Part shown: positions 34,063 through 46,317 of the stretch, in pieces
How positions within the stretch are numbered: position 1 is the first letter of the stretch
How the letters are laid out: every line of letters begins with the position of its first letter
Source: Oidiodendron maius Zn
Taxonomy: Eukaryota; Ascomycota; Leotiomycetes; Myxotrichaceae
Assembly: GCA_000827325.1 (NCBI GenBank)
Contig: KN832872.1
Span: forward strand, 2,218,096 to 2,282,095
Length of the DNA stretch: 64,000 nucleotides
Reading direction: 5' to 3'
The notes under the pieces: model-generated
Databases searched by the model: none
Seen by the model: the letters and a program-made list of their open reading frames with translations, nothing else
Told to the model about the DNA's origin: nothing
Position numbers and translations under genes: made by a program

Positions 34063-35285
34063 GGAATTGATATATATAGTGGGAGATATCTCGCCCTTGG
34101 TCCCCTCTGCTACTCCTAATCAAATTGAGTCTATATTTTGGTTGGTGTGTTCAGTAATGCTGGATTTAGAGTGCGCGGATGATTCAGATCTGCAGTGGCT
34201 ACATAGAATCCTATCATCTCCATCTTTCTCGAAGTGGATCGAATGTTTAGTTCGGCCTTCGAAAATGGATGTATAGATATAGTGTCCCGAGCTCTTATGA
34301 TAGGCGAAATAAGGAAAGGGTTATTTAGGATAGGGATTGCTCAAATTTACAGTGTGGACACCCTCGTCGGTCGTCGTTCACAATATATATGCCGGAGGCT
34401 TCGTTTGACTTCCTAGGAGGAGTTCTCTAGAGAGGACGGAAACCATTTCCCGCTGTATATAACCGGGCTATACAGACTAGGCTTCGTCGGACGCAGAAAT
34501 TCGAGTAGACTCCTAGGTATATTATAAGAGCCAGTATCTATTTGGCTGTTAATTCTAGTAGTTTAGGGCGGTATAGCGAGTTAGATTAGGCGTGACGCGG
34601 CCGCACTACGCGACATTGGTGGTCCCGGACGGCCGCAACTCCGTGAAATAGAAATGGATGACGCGATTGGTGCTCGTGGCAATCGCTGATCTCATTATTC
34701 GCCTCGACGCCATTGATGACAGGAAGTGCTTTCCGGGTGGAATCTCGAATTCGAAGCAGACTACGTCTAATTATACTCCTTTTCTACCTCCTCTTCCCTT
34801 TAGCTTATTCTCTTAGCTAGGACCGTTGGTCATTAATTACACCCCGCATTCTTGGCATTCTTTGTGTACGGACAGACTCCCTGACCAGAATATCAGTCTA
34901 GAACGTAATTTGTTAGAATTCTTATTACACTTACAACTAATTATGCGCTTGCCAGAAATTCTGACCTTTTCCCACTGCGCACTCAAGGTTCCTAATAGTA
35001 ATATTATTATTTCTATTATCTTGCCCATGTAATAATATAATAGAAGAAGAAAGGAGAGTTTGAAGGGCCAGCTCCCATATATATGATAGAATACAGTCAA
35101 AGTCGAGCACAGCAAGGACCCGAGGCTTAGGGTTTGGGGTCTACGTCCCATAAAATTCGACAATAAAAATATGTCATAGACTCTTGAGGTTCCCAAAAAT
35201 TATTTTTGGATCTTTAAATATCAATATACTGATGATTCCGAACCACAATATCCATTGATTCATCACATAGACGAAAAAGAAGATT
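34063..35285. other. Gene-poor interval
   Basis: About 1.2 kb. It contains the right member of the direct repeat (34322-34385). The following 400 bases are G/C-rich patches among AT-rich sequence without any coding signal. Nothing else is supported. Confidence 0.45.
34322..34385 (+). repeat. Direct repeat, right member
   Basis: Partner of 30513-30576. The shared core includes ATTTAGGAT, GATTGCTCAAATTTA and CGTCGGTCGTC. Confidence 0.7.
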
Positions 35286-36449
35286 ATGCACGGAGGCTTC
35301 TCCTTTATAATGGATATGATCCGACGCTTTTTTAAGCTGCTTAAGTGGTATGAAGCCGAGGGCAGACCTTTCGCGCTTGAAGCGCCGCCCCTCCGAAAGC
35401 TTCCACATGAACTCATCCTCCACATAGCAAGCTATCTCCCACCCGAATCGGCTGCGAGCTTAACCATTTCCTGCCACACTCTCTATTCATGCCTTGAGAT
35501 GGAGTATCTGCAGCCCCTCAAGAAGGCTGAGTGTTCGGTAGTAAATGGGTTTCTGCGTCTCCTGGACCGAGACCTCCCTGGCCACCTCCTATGCTTACAT
35601 TGCAGCAAATTCCATTCTATGTCCTTGGCTGAAACCCATATACCATCTCGGCGTAGTTTCCAAACATGCAAACCCTTGCTGGCATGTTGGAAGGCGGACT
35701 CAGAAAGCGATGTTATAGCGGCGATTCACTCCGAGTTCTCGTCGACGATCTTTCGAATGGTAATGAAAGCTCACAGGCAGGGCCACGACACTACCAATTT
35801 GATTAACCATCTATCGTACGGGCCAATGAACTTTGCCCGCAGTGGCTTTGTAGAGCAATGTTCGGCTACAGTTCGAATCCAGGATGGTTCGCTCCTCGTC
35901 CGCGAGCAAAGAGTTTTCATGATACCATCCTCAAAAAAGGTTCCTCTTCCATGGCATGGTTGCATTGATATCTGTCCTCACATCCAGTTCACGACAATGT
36001 TGAGTCTGTATAGGTATGGAATACAAATTCCGCATTCGGACGAAATTCGGGGACATAAGAATAGGCAAGGTATCATATATTGCAAGCATTGCTACACAGA
36101 GTTCAGAGTTGATTTCAAGGGCTACGGGAGAGATGGCAATGCAATGTTTATTACAAGATGGATGGATATTGGAGAAGGGCGCGATGAAAGTGATTTGAAG
36201 TGGAGAAGTCGACTTTGGTATCGTACCGGGACGTTGAGAAAAACGGCCGCGTTTCGGCGAGGATCTATTTGTGCCGCCTTTGAACAGAAGGCAGACTCTG
36301 AATTCAGGTTTGATTCTCTCTTAACCGCACAGGATGAGAAGGATTTGCGAAAGAAGAGTCCTTGGCCATGGCCTGAGAAGGTTGAGCTCTCGTACGACAG
36401 AGCTACAAGATACTTTGCAGTTAGATGTGGGAAGTTCGTTCCCTTCTAG
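35286..36449 (+). CDS. F-box protein
   Basis: Single-exon protein of 387 residues from the ATG at 35286. Residues of about 37-75 form an F-box: LRKLPHELILHIASYLPPE followed by LTISCHTLYSCL, so it probably recruits a target to an SCF ubiquitin ligase through Skp1. The rest is the usual variable C-terminal region of fungal F-box proteins. It contains Cys pairs in LLCLHCSKFH and IIYCKHCYTEF that could bind zinc. No leucine-rich or WD repeats are visible, so the target is unknown. Confidence 0.85.
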   Translation: MHGGFSFIMDMIRRFFKLLKWYEAEGRPFALEAPPLRKLPHELILHIASYLPPESAASLTISCHTLYSCLEMEYLQPLKKAECSVVNGFLRLLDRDLPGHLLCLHCSKFHSMSLAETHIPSRRSFQTCKPLLACWKADSESDVIAAIHSEFSSTIFRMVMKAHRQGHDTTNLINHLSYGPMNFARSGFVEQCSATVRIQDGSLLVREQRVFMIPSSKKVPLPWHGCIDICPHIQFTTMLSLYRYGIQIPHSDEIRGHKNRQGIIYCKHCYTEFRVDFKGYGRDGNAMFITRWMDIGEGRDESDLKWRSRLWYRTGTLRKTAAFRRGSICAAFEQKADSEFRFDSLLTAQDEKDLRKKSPWPWPEKVELSYDRATRYFAVRCGKFVPF

Positions 36450-37063
36450 GCGAAGAAGGAAGTGCCGATGCGGTGGGCACCTTCAGATACAACAATGATA
36501 ACGAAATTACGCACCTATCCAAGGTATCTACGGAGCAAAGGCCAACAGGCTATCGTTTACGTTGTTAAACATGGAGTTATGTATGCAGAGCTGTATCGGC
36601 AGGCTGGTTTCAAGAGGCTCACCGTCGTCTGAAGTTAGCGGTAAATTCATTGGAGATGTGTAATCCTTTATCGGAGTCAAGTCGTCAAGGTTAGGTGTAC
36701 TGTAGTTCAATATACACTATTAAAAACCTCATGGTGTTCTATCCCTGTGGGTAGCTACGCCACAATTAGAGTCCTTATAGGGGATTAGGGAGGTCAGCAT
36801 AGGGGTCTTCGCCCTCCTGAAATGATTGGATCATTTTCATTGTCAGCTGCAAACTCACGAGACTAATGCAAACTGAACTCAATAAGGCTGCAATGCATAA
36901 CTTAACTCTGGCAACCCGCGCTGAAATGCGGGCGGGATCAGCTGGACTGCGCCTCGCTGCAGCCTGACAAATTGAGTCTTCTATTCATTCAAAGACTGTG
37001 AAATAAAATCCCCCCAGCTAACTCGGTTCATCATCCTGTTATACGTAGCAACCTTAATTCAAC
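36450..37063. other. Intergenic
   Basis: About 600 bases upstream of the next plus-strand gene. No gene supported; presumably its promoter. Confidence 0.5.
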
Positions 37064-39445
37064 ATGTCGTTTGGAACCTCTGTTGGCGACATAATTTCAC
37101 TCATCCAACTCGCGCATCAAAACTACCGCAATTGCAAGCAGGCTGGCGGCGAATATTTGGAAATTGCACGTGAAGTCCGAAACCTTCACAGCGTGCTCAA
37201 GTCCCTTCATGACGAAGCAGAAAAGGGAGATTTATTGCTATTTCAGAAAGATCGACTTTCAAATTCCCAGCTTTCTAGTACAATTGAAGGGTGCAAAGAC
37301 ATCTTAAGAGGCATCGAAGCCCTTCTTGTGAAATATCGTGGGCTTGCGCCAGAAGCCACTGCCGAGACGAGTAAATCAAAGAAATTATGGCACCGTATGA
37401 GATTTGGGGCAGAACTGGACGAGCTGGGCAAGTTTCGGTGGAAAATAATTACATATACGTCGACACTGGCCGTCTTGTTAGATTCTGTCCATATGAAGGC
37501 CACGGATCGCGTGGAGAAGATCGTAGGTCGGGTAGAGGGTCGAGTAGAGTCGGGATTTGCTGAGGTGCTAGATCGACTCGAAGGATTCGAAGATATGCGG
37601 AAGGCTGTGCTATACATCGCGACTCAGGCACGATCATCTCAACAGTCCAATGCTATGGAGTCAGTGCTATCTCTATCAACTTACGCAGATGACGACAAAG
37701 AAGTCTGGCGCCAATTCCGCTCGCAGTTAGTGTCTCTCGGTTTCCGAAGTGATTCCCTCGACCGACATAAAGAAGTTTTGAAGGCATACATGCTGAAGCT
37801 GGATCAAACTGGGGTCCTTGACGATGCTGTCGCTCGTACCTCAGTATCACACCAGTCATGGTGCGGCAATGCTTCTTTCCGCATGACTAATTTGTCATTA
37901 TTGGGAGTTATCGAGGACGATCCATCATATGTTAATGAAAAAGACCCACAACTTCCGGTTTCAAAGAGCCAGTCTCTTCGAACAGAAGCTACGTCTTCAG
38001 AGGCTCCAGTTGCTGAAGCCAATTTAGCTGATGGATCGGAAACAATCATAAAACCAGATCCAGCCGGGGCCCAGCAACCCCAAGAGAGTCTGATTCCTTC
38101 CAATATTGTAGCACGTGTCACTTCGGAATCAAACAACAGCCAAATTAGCCAACCATCTACTGGAATTGGCAATACACTAGCATCCTCTAGCAATATTTAC
38201 CCCTCAGGAAGACGCCGAATTTCTCGAGCCATGATCGAAGGAGGAAGTGCTCAAGGATATTCTCGACCTCGACCTACAGATGAAGGTCCAGTATGGCCAG
38301 GAACCAACAAAGATGTCGACTCTCTCACACGAACCCCTAGAACAGATGGCCCACCACCCTATTCTGAACGAGAAGATGCTTTTAGCTTACTGGCACCAGG
38401 AGAGGAACCTAAACAGCGGGACGCAAATGTCCACTTTGAGCGCGACAAACGTTACCCCCTACGTAGTGACATCCATAACCAAGGTAGCGCTGAAGATGAT
38501 AACAAGTCCAAACTGGAGTCTGAGGTGACCACTGGTGTCAACGATTCTATATTTAGCAACAACGCAAAACGATTTCCCCCACACCCATATGCTGAGTCTT
38601 TCTACTCAGTCACGGAAGCTGCATTAAGCCAGTCGACCCTGATTGCCTCACTTACGGAGATTACTGGGCCAGATTCCAATCTTCGAGTTGGCCGATCTCA
38701 GGATCGCGCCCGGCCGTCCAGCTGGGATGGCTCGGACACACGAGGCAGTGCTGTACGCAATGCTCTAAGGCCAGCACAGATTCCGACAGGGGTGCCGCAA
38801 GGCTCCATACTCATTGCCAAAAATGACAAGAAGACTGGCTCGGAGAGCCTGGATACTGGTGACCGTGCAGAGCTGCTCCAAGATGACAGAGAGGGCGCTA
38901 AAAAGGAACGCAAGCGATCAGAAACACTGCCCGACAAGCAAGCAAAGGTGAAATGGGCGGAAAGGACTAATATCTACTACGAAGCACGTGGCAGGAATGA
39001 TAGAGATAAAACATATAAGCCCACGTATAGAGAGAGCGAACGGATGAGGATGTCTAATAACCCCAAGGTTATTACTTCAGACAAATGGCAGCGGGCCGCA
39101 AGTGTCGCCGTGGTAGCGGGAGTACTTGAAGCATTCCGGACAACGAAAGAAGCAGGAGGCATGAATGTCCCACGTGTACTTGCTGCGGCCATCGGAGCCG
39201 CCGGGGCCAATGCTAAGGTAAATCAGGATCCTTTCCGCAAGAGCAGTAGTGGCATCACAGAATCTTTAATTGCTGGTCTTGCTGGCAGTCGCATTCCGAG
39301 TGGCGAGCGTGGACGATCTCGCGCTAGAAGAACCGTGACTTTGAATGGGCTAGATATAAAGGAATTGGATTCAGATGGGCCTGTTCCAAGAACTAGTCCA
39401 GGATGGTCTTATGGCAGCAAACCTATTCCGACACGTCCGGGTTGA
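37064..39445 (+). CDS. Large protein with STAND-type N-terminus and disordered middle
   Basis: Intronless protein of 793 residues from the ATG at 37064. The first 200 residues are helical and begin MSFGTSVGDIISLIQLA, typical of the N-terminal domain found in fungal STAND and related proteins. Residues 135-190 look like a coiled coil. The middle (about 280-620) is Ser/Pro/Glu-rich and probably disordered. A conserved hydrophobic C-terminal block follows: AASVAVVAGVLEAFRTTKEA, then VLAAAIGAAGANAKV and SLIAGLAG. Similar Ala/Gly-rich helices occur at the end of many unnamed fungal proteins. No catalytic domain is visible. It may be a membrane-perturbing or scaffold effector, but that is speculation. 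Confidence 0.75.
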   Translation: MSFGTSVGDIISLIQLAHQNYRNCKQAGGEYLEIAREVRNLHSVLKSLHDEAEKGDLLLFQKDRLSNSQLSSTIEGCKDILRGIEALLVKYRGLAPEATAETSKSKKLWHRMRFGAELDELGKFRWKIITYTSTLAVLLDSVHMKATDRVEKIVGRVEGRVESGFAEVLDRLEGFEDMRKAVLYIATQARSSQQSNAMESVLSLSTYADDDKEVWRQFRSQLVSLGFRSDSLDRHKEVLKAYMLKLDQTGVLDDAVARTSVSHQSWCGNASFRMTNLSLLGVIEDDPSYVNEKDPQLPVSKSQSLRTEATSSEAPVAEANLADGSETIIKPDPAGAQQPQESLIPSNIVARVTSESNNSQISQPSTGIGNTLASSSNIYPSGRRRISRAMIEGGSAQGYSRPRPTDEGPVWPGTNKDVDSLTRTPRTDGPPPYSEREDAFSLLAPGEEPKQRDANVHFERDKRYPLRSDIHNQGSAEDDNKSKLESEVTTGVNDSIFSNNAKRFPPHPYAESFYSVTEAALSQSTLIASLTEITGPDSNLRVGRSQDRARPSSWDGSDTRGSAVRNALRPAQIPTGVPQGSILIAKNDKKTGSESLDTGDRAELLQDDREGAKKERKRSETLPDKQAKVKWAERTNIYYEARGRNDRDKTYKPTYRESERMRMSNNPKVITSDKWQRAASVAVVAGVLEAFRTTKEAGGMNVPRVLAAAIGAAGANAKVNQDPFRKSSSGITESLIAGLAGSRIPSGERGRSRARRTVTLNGLDIKELDSDGPVPRTSPGWSYGSKPIPTRPG

Positions 39446-39973
39446 AGAGGCCTATTACTTCACTAAGTTTTCAACTACTTGGAGCGTATCAGGACGTCCG
39501 CACTGAAATGGCAGATGAGGAAACTTGACTAAAGATAATAGTTGCACTGTTCAGGTAAAGTTTAGGATATCCTGTTAAGTCTGCCTGTATAGAGGAGATG
39601 TTAACGAAGGATGTTGAAGATTATTACAACCAATAGTGGCGGCTCGATCTCTCTCTCAAATCAGCAGTTGTGACTTATCGCTTTTCAAATGGAGGGAGTC
39701 TCGGGTTGGCAGGAAACCTATTTACGAAGGTGTTATTATTCGTTAAAGACAAGGACGGGAGCTGTAGAGCGGCGAGGAGCTTAAAGGTTGAAGTCAGGTC
39801 CGCCATTTAGAATTTACGTCTTATTAAGATACTAAATGGATGCTACTACAATGGATAGTGAAAGAAGTCCACTAGATAGACAGAAATCAGTTTTGAAAGG
39901 GTTTAAACCGTATAGTAGCGACTTAATACAATAAAATGCAAGGGGCAAGAACTAAGGGATGCATGTATAAGCA
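39446..39973. other. Intergenic between convergent genes
   Basis: About 530 AT-rich bases with both 3' ends. Nothing else is seen. Confidence 0.5.
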
Positions 39974-42900
39974 TTACACCAGTGATTTCTCGCCTCCAGG
40001 TTGCTCAGTAACAGCTTCATTCTTAAACTCCATCCGCCGTTCGCCTCTTTTCCATAGCCAGTTGGATCCTGTTGACACACTCCCAGTCTCATGCATACTT
40101 TGCTTTCGTAGATCCTGGTCTAGCTTCTTCCTTTTCCGGTCTCTGATTTCACGCTCGACTTTCTCTCGCTCCTTCTTCCGCTTCCACTCCTCCTGCATAA
40201 CTTTAATCTTCATATCTTCAGCAGTGTCCTCTATCCTTTTGGTGATTTCGTGGCTGAACCCAGTCAGACGCAACCAAAGCCTGTACAGTGAATACCCAGG
40301 TAAAGGAAGTTTGACTAGCAGTAAAGTCGCTGTGTATATGACTGGTGAATAGATTATGGAGTTGAATGGGAAGAAATTCCGGACCCATTTGTTGAAGGCG
40401 AGCAGTATGGCGAGAAGCGCAATGCCAAATGAAATACTGACTATCTAAATGTTAGCCAACAGAGGACAGTAATTAACTGAGGTTGATGAACAAATTAGCT
40501 TAAGTTGATATCCCAATTTCCAGGTTGATGCGAGTTCGTTCTGCATGCTGAATACGGCGCAGATGAAGGATAATGGTGCCTATAACTATGTTAGTGTTTC
40601 GACGAGTGTGAATTATTTGCTTATTTCATACAAAAATGATGGTAATGACAGTAAACATCATAATAGACCGCCCTTGGTTAGCAGTCTCTTCAGCATCTTT
40701 GGCTGATTGCCATGCCTGCAGGACGGAGGCTTGCTGCTGTTTGAGAGATAGTAGATCTTTAATCTAGGGGCGTATCAGATGTGATGAAACGACGCTTCGC
40801 TATCTGAGAGCGACTTACACTCTCGGCAGTTATCTGAGCGCTTACTCTCAGCTGCTCTAGCTCTTCTATGTGTCCACCAACTTTAGCGGTCATATCTGCG
40901 GCCCGTTTCATGAAGGCGTCGTATATATTGCCATTCATGACTTTTTGAGGAAATGTGGTTACAGGCTCAGTTCTTGAGCTAAAAGAACTCTGTTGGGTCA
41001 TATCGGAAGTGTATTCGGTGACTACTCGGTCCTCATCCCAGCTTCGCGTTGTTGATCTAGGTCTATATTTACCAAGGGGATCAATAATCTCTTCAACCTG
41101 AGAGACATAACTCTTCAGGACATCTTTTTGGCTTCGTGTAATGTGCAGCATTATATCTATCTCTTCAATTATGTCTCTGATCTCTCTATGCAGTTTTCCT
41201 TCGGCGTTGATATCAAGAAGTGCGATGTGCAAATTGGGGTGCGGCTTAACATTAGAGTGGTAACACCACTTGGCATGTTCTGTCCATAGCCAGAGTCGTT
41301 CTGACGCGTCAGCATGTCTGCTTGTCTACAGGGCAGTTAGGAACGTTTCATATCATCATCCATTATCTAGAGATCGGGCTCACCACATCTGCAATTGCTT
41401 GTGCGAATTGGTCAATGACTTGCGGCTGCTTGGGATCTGGATTTTTGGTCCGATCGAAGAACGTGCTGGAACACTCCTCAATAATTAGCAAGCCCAAGTC
41501 GAACGCAGATCGAATCCGGTTTTTGGGCGCTGACTTCAGCCGCTTTCGAATGGATTTGTGAACGCCTGAATTATCGTGCTTATTCGCGCCGTAACGTCTT
41601 GGGAAGAAGGTAAGAACCGTAGTGGCATCCAAGATCCACATCCATAGCTGGTCCACCATGACAAGTCGAGACACTTTTCGAATTTTGGACCGGCAATGAC
41701 TACATCCATCTCCTATGTCATGGTCCCTGTGTTGTTTCCACTCCTTCGTCTCGGGGTCAAAGTCATGATATTTCTGACCAGTTGACTTGGTCGCTCGATA
41801 GACAACTTGATCCCGATCACGAGACTCCGTGTTATCCAAACTTCCATAATAGGCCTGGTCCAAGGTTCGACGTGGATGAAGAGGGGGATCTCTGTGCAAA
41901 TATTTCGCTAGAAGCTGCTCATCACGATAATTCGTCATGCTCTCGTATAATTTTGCTGCATCTAAGAGATACTGCCCAAGGCTATTGTCGCTAATTACTC
42001 TACCTTCATGCCTTTCAACCCGTAAGTTCCTCTTAGGGATATCGTAGTACATTAAAGGGTCGTTCCAAGTCGGAGTTCTCTTCTTGTCACCTCTTTTCAT
42101 ATGCTGCAGCCATTGCGGTATCGGGAGCATCTTCCGTTGCGATATTCTCGTATTTCTCTTCTTCATATCTTCATCTTTTTGGTTATCATTGAATTTTTTG
42201 GTGACTTTTCCAATCCAATCAGTAAATTGACTGCGTTTTCTATCCGTCTCCCAATGGAGGTAAGGCATCTAGAGAGATTCGTTAGTTGCAATTTAATCCC
42301 TTGGCAACTTAGTCATACAAAAAGGATGATATTTTTAGCCTCATCATCTTTTTCAGGATCTGTACACGTCAAATATTACGCTTTAATCATTGTTAGGAGT
42401 CCTCTAGTACTTACTCGATGATACCGCCTTACATAGGGGCCGCAAGCGACGTGAATGAACAGGGGAGCCAGGACCCCCATGATCCTGTCCACGCCAATAT
42501 TGTGGACGGAGAATCATGTGAGAGCGAGTTGTATTGCCACCATACTCATTTTTACCCCTCTGAAAGTCTTCGTTGTAGTAGCTTGCAATCGCTTTCTGTG
42601 CAAAAATTCTCAGAATCTAGAGGATGATTAGGATCATGGCAACCTACCTCAACCCACTTTAGCAAATGATTAGCACAGACGACAAATATATAGAAGCTTC
42701 GGGAAGGTGTAATACGTACTATCATGTTATTGGCAGGGAGATGGAAGTAGCGAAGCATATTTTCCTTTTCTTTATAATGAAGATAGTTGTTTTCTTGGTT
42801 GTCAAACATACCTGGGCTCGTGGGGTGCGCTTCATCGGCTCCTTGCCATGGCTTCTGCCAAGGCGCAATGGGTAGGAAGGCGTTGATAGGTATCTTCTGG

Positions 42901-43574
42901 TCGGGAAAGTGGCCATTGGCGTTTTTATCAGTGAATGGGTCCAAGCCGTGCTCCTCATATTTCCAGAGCATGGCATATGCCTTGAGGTCATTCTCCGGAT
43001 CATAAGGCTTAGTTTCAAGTTCTTTCGACCGGTCGGTAGCTGAACGTCGTGGAGAGTGAAATTCGCCAGGAGTTTTCTCAACTTTGTAAGGAAGGGAATC
43101 TGCAATTTCGATAAGTTGCTCGCAAGTCGGGGTTTTCACCTCTCCTCTCTTACTCCAATTTTTGACTGCCACTATACCTTTCTTGTACTCAGCTGATGAT
43201 GTCCACGCGGTGCGGCTTTTATCCAGTTGATCGACCAACTGATTGTGATCTGGAGACTTTGTAAGCGCCTTGCGCAGTTTTTCGATCCGCACAAGCTCGT
43301 CAATGCAGGTATCGACAGCCCGACGCATTTTATCATTCACCTTGGCCTCGAGCTCTTTGAGGCCTTGTTCATCATCAAGTGTTACATTGTGAATGCGTTG
43401 TTCTCTTCTTAATTCCTCCTTCCATAGCTTCCCATTCTTTCGAAATAGATCAATGCGATTCGAGAATTCCACACATCCGAGGAAATGAGAGAGGTAGTCT
43501 CGTATAGCATAACTGCTAGCGTCGTCGTGGGGCTCGGAACTAAGGCAGATGATGGGTTTATCGTCGTCGACCAT
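39974..43574 (-). CDS. CorA-like Mg2+ transporter family protein
   Basis: 1070 residues in eight exons: 43574-42556, 42484-42411, 42359-42319, 42268-41384, 41325-40819, 40763-40632, 40579-40492 and 40440-39974. The sum closes in frame. The ATG at 43574 opens MVDDDKPIICLSSEP. Conserved blocks are IRDYLSHFLGC, LKAYAMLWKYEE, ACGPYVRRYH, KNIILFMPYLHWE, RRTLDQAYYGSL and LVMVDQLWMWILD, as in large fungal proteins with a C-terminal CorA-like domain. Two membrane segments lie at the end (about 873-895 and 917-932). The GMN signature of true CorA channels is replaced by FSMQN after the first segment, so ion transport is doubtful. Two junctions use weak donors (GTACTA and GTTCAT), forced by frame. A basic cytosolic tail of about 130 residues follows. 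Confidence 0.85.
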
Positions 43575-45450
43575 CGCGAGCGCATAACAGGATGAATTAG
43601 GCCCAAATAGAATACGACCTGTCGAGCTTGAATCAGATGAAGGTTTTCGCGCAGATTTTGTGGATGCGCAGCTCAGGCGATTGCTCGCAAGCCGATATCA
43701 ATAAAAAGAAGAGCTGAGTTGGCACACAAATGCAATCTCTTGCAGCTGTACGCAAGCCTGGGTGAAGCCCTTTTTCTAACCTTTAACCAGTCGAAGCTTT
43801 CCCCGCAGCCCCTGTCACCCACTAGCACATCGTCCAGGCTAAGCCTCGTACACAACAGTTAAGTGCAGATCATTGCTGACATTGGCGTTTCTGTATACAG
43901 GCCGTCAATACCAGCGAGGCTTCGATGAAGGGCACAAGACAGTCTGCAACTCCATCCAGTTCGGGTATCAGGAACGACAGATCCTCATCGGAAGGCCTTC
44001 CGTCGTATTAGATTCCTCGACGATACAATGTAGTTACATCGAAGCGCGAATAAATTAAGTGGGCTTGCAATGTCTACCCACACACCCACCTTCTGTTTTC
44101 TTCTCAGCTCCTTGCCGTGTTCCTTGTAGTAGGGTTGAGCCAACACTTCATTCGCCAGCAGACACTCTGTGGACTACGCCACTCGGCCAGCGGGAGGGCT
44201 CGCCCGTCCGCCCCCAACATAGAGCCGCCTCATGTCTAAACGGCGGGGCTGGAACAATCTCATTGGGCTCTCAATGTTCAGCTTGTTGTAAATCGCGCCA
44301 CTTTTGACAACAGTTTCTCCCAGCCCAGCAATTGTTGCCTCGGGGGTTTCCACATTCGACCTTCCCCGTCCTTAACCTAAGTCTTCCAAGCTAAGCAGCA
44401 ATGAGTACCGCAATCTCATTGGTTTCTCTGCATTCAGTCTCGCTCTTATTAGTGCAAGTGATTCTCCATAACGCTCTGCCATTGCTCCCAGAGAGGCGGT
44501 TTCTGGAGGTGATACTACTATGCTTGAATAGTGCAGCAATGTCGGCTGATAAGCCTCTGTCGTACGACGAGAGATCAAGTTGATATCGACGTGTTTACTC
44601 TTTGGCTTGTGTAATTCCTTCCTGAAGTGGACGCGAACAGGGTTAAGCCCCGGTATTTCATCGGATGCTTGTGAAGATAGCACCTTCGTTTCAGATTATG
44701 AACGAAATCCACATTAAGTGATGCGCGACCACCATACCGTTCTTATATTCCACTAAATTCTCGATCATTCCTAGTGACTAATGGCTTGAATCTGGCTCTA
44801 AAAAGTTGCCAATCCCCATTACTTGAGTTATTGCTAAAAAGGGCGCGGAAAAAAGACCACGACGGTGGGTCACCATTGCAATGGGCGGAATTAAAAGGGA
44901 AATACGCAGCTACATAAAGCTATGGATGTAGACACCAGTCATCTTAGAAGAGATCTGTCAGGGATACGACTATAGATGTTAACTCTAGACGATAATATAT
45001 GAGCGCAGAACGAGATGGTGAAGATAATTCATGGAGTTGGAGGTAACGGGAATTTCATGAATCCAGAGAATGTAGCTAGAATTGCAACGCAGGTAATACG
45101 TAATGGGAGTAGAAATGACAGCAGGAATCGTTGAAACGCCTAAAAGAGTGGTAAACTAAGGAAGGCACGGGAGGCAGAAGTGGAAGGAGAATGAGAAAGT
45201 CTCGTAGCTAAGCCGGATTGCATAACATGTCCTACAATAGTGTTTTTTTCATGCATAGGAGTTTTTATATATAATGCAATGAGACGTAGAAGAAGATTGG
45301 CAGAAGTTCCTTCAAATTGTCTCCTCCTCCCTAACTGAAGTTTAACCCTCGTAATTCCCAGCTTTGAATCATCTAAGCCTATCACTCTAGTAGACCGAGT
45401 AATATTGGCGGCAAAGAGCTACGAAAGAATCGCCACATTTAGCGATAACT
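43575..45450. other. Gene-poor interval
   Basis: About 1.9 kb upstream of the CorA-like gene. Short frames occur on both strands (for example 44372-44683 minus), but none has motifs or splice partners. Nothing supported. Confidence 0.45.
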
Positions 45451-46317
45451 CTAGTGAACTATGAATTTCTGGCAGTCATCCTGCGCACCGCGTTGCGCAA
45501 CGGGCATGAGAACAGGTTGATGATTGGACGCCGATGTCATTGTGCAGACGCGATAGTGCCCTTTTGGGAGACCGCCCGTTACAGTAGCAGAGAGAAGGCC
45601 TCTACCATTTCCTGCGTCGTTGATACCTTTAAAGAAGGCGAAGGTGGTAGGATCTGGGGGGTTGGATGGGCAAAGGCTGTCACCAAGATCTTGCACGGTG
45701 ACGTGAGTGTGACCGATGATTTCTCCGGATGATGTGAGCTGCTGAGGGGCACTATAGTATGTCAAGTCTGCATTGGTAAAGGACCCTGCTGCTAGTCCGG
45801 TTGTTTGAACTGAGATATTGAAGTCTTTGTTCGCCCGGATCTTTTCCTCGGGCCCAGGAGAGATTATGATAGACGAGATCATATGCGCGGTGGATGGAAT
45901 CTTCCCCATAACTACAATCTCCATCAGCCACAGACTTGAATGCTGTTAATATTTTGGCTTACCAATGCCATTACATGATCCCGACTTGACCTGCAGCCCA
46001 TTTGTCAAAGTTTGGCCGGAGCAAAAGTTAATGAAATTTGCAGCATCCCTTTTAACTGTCAACATTATCCTATCAGATATGGATTGGAAAGAGAATTCTC
46101 ACGTCTGGGATGGAGATTGCCCAGCAACTGGAGTCTCTTGACCGTTATTCTTGCTCCCAGTCTGTAAAGCCTTGGGGCTCAAGCATGTAGCAGTCTGTTT
46201 AGAATTTGAATCATTGTCGCGTTTCAATAAACCGGATCTTGCTCCTTTCGCAGGAACAGCAGCCTCGGAGAGCGTTGCCAGTACAAAAATAATAGCTGTA
46301 AGCTTTTGAAACAACAT
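45451..46317 (-). CDS. Secreted Egh16/Gas1-like protein (PF11327 type)
   Basis: Secreted protein of 253 residues from exons 46317-46103, 46048-45963 and 45911-45451, with introns 46049-46102 and 45912-45962. I chose the ATG at 46317 because it gives a clean signal peptide (MLFQKLTAIIFVLATLSEA), with a KR site a little after. The mature part reads TCLSPKALQTG, AANFINFCSG, MGKIPSTAHMIS, GEIIGHTHVTVQDL, FAFFKGINDAG and ASNHQPVLMPVAQRGAQDDC. This matches the Egh16/Gas1/Gas2/Mas family; some members are expressed in appressoria of plant pathogens and others occur widely in fungi. The conserved cysteines fit disulphides. No enzyme activity is known. Confidence 0.9.

Noticed and set aside
34390-34760. 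Possible end of an old LTR-type element
   Set aside because: Base composition changes sharply, but no paired terminal repeat or element protein is visible, so no element can be claimed.
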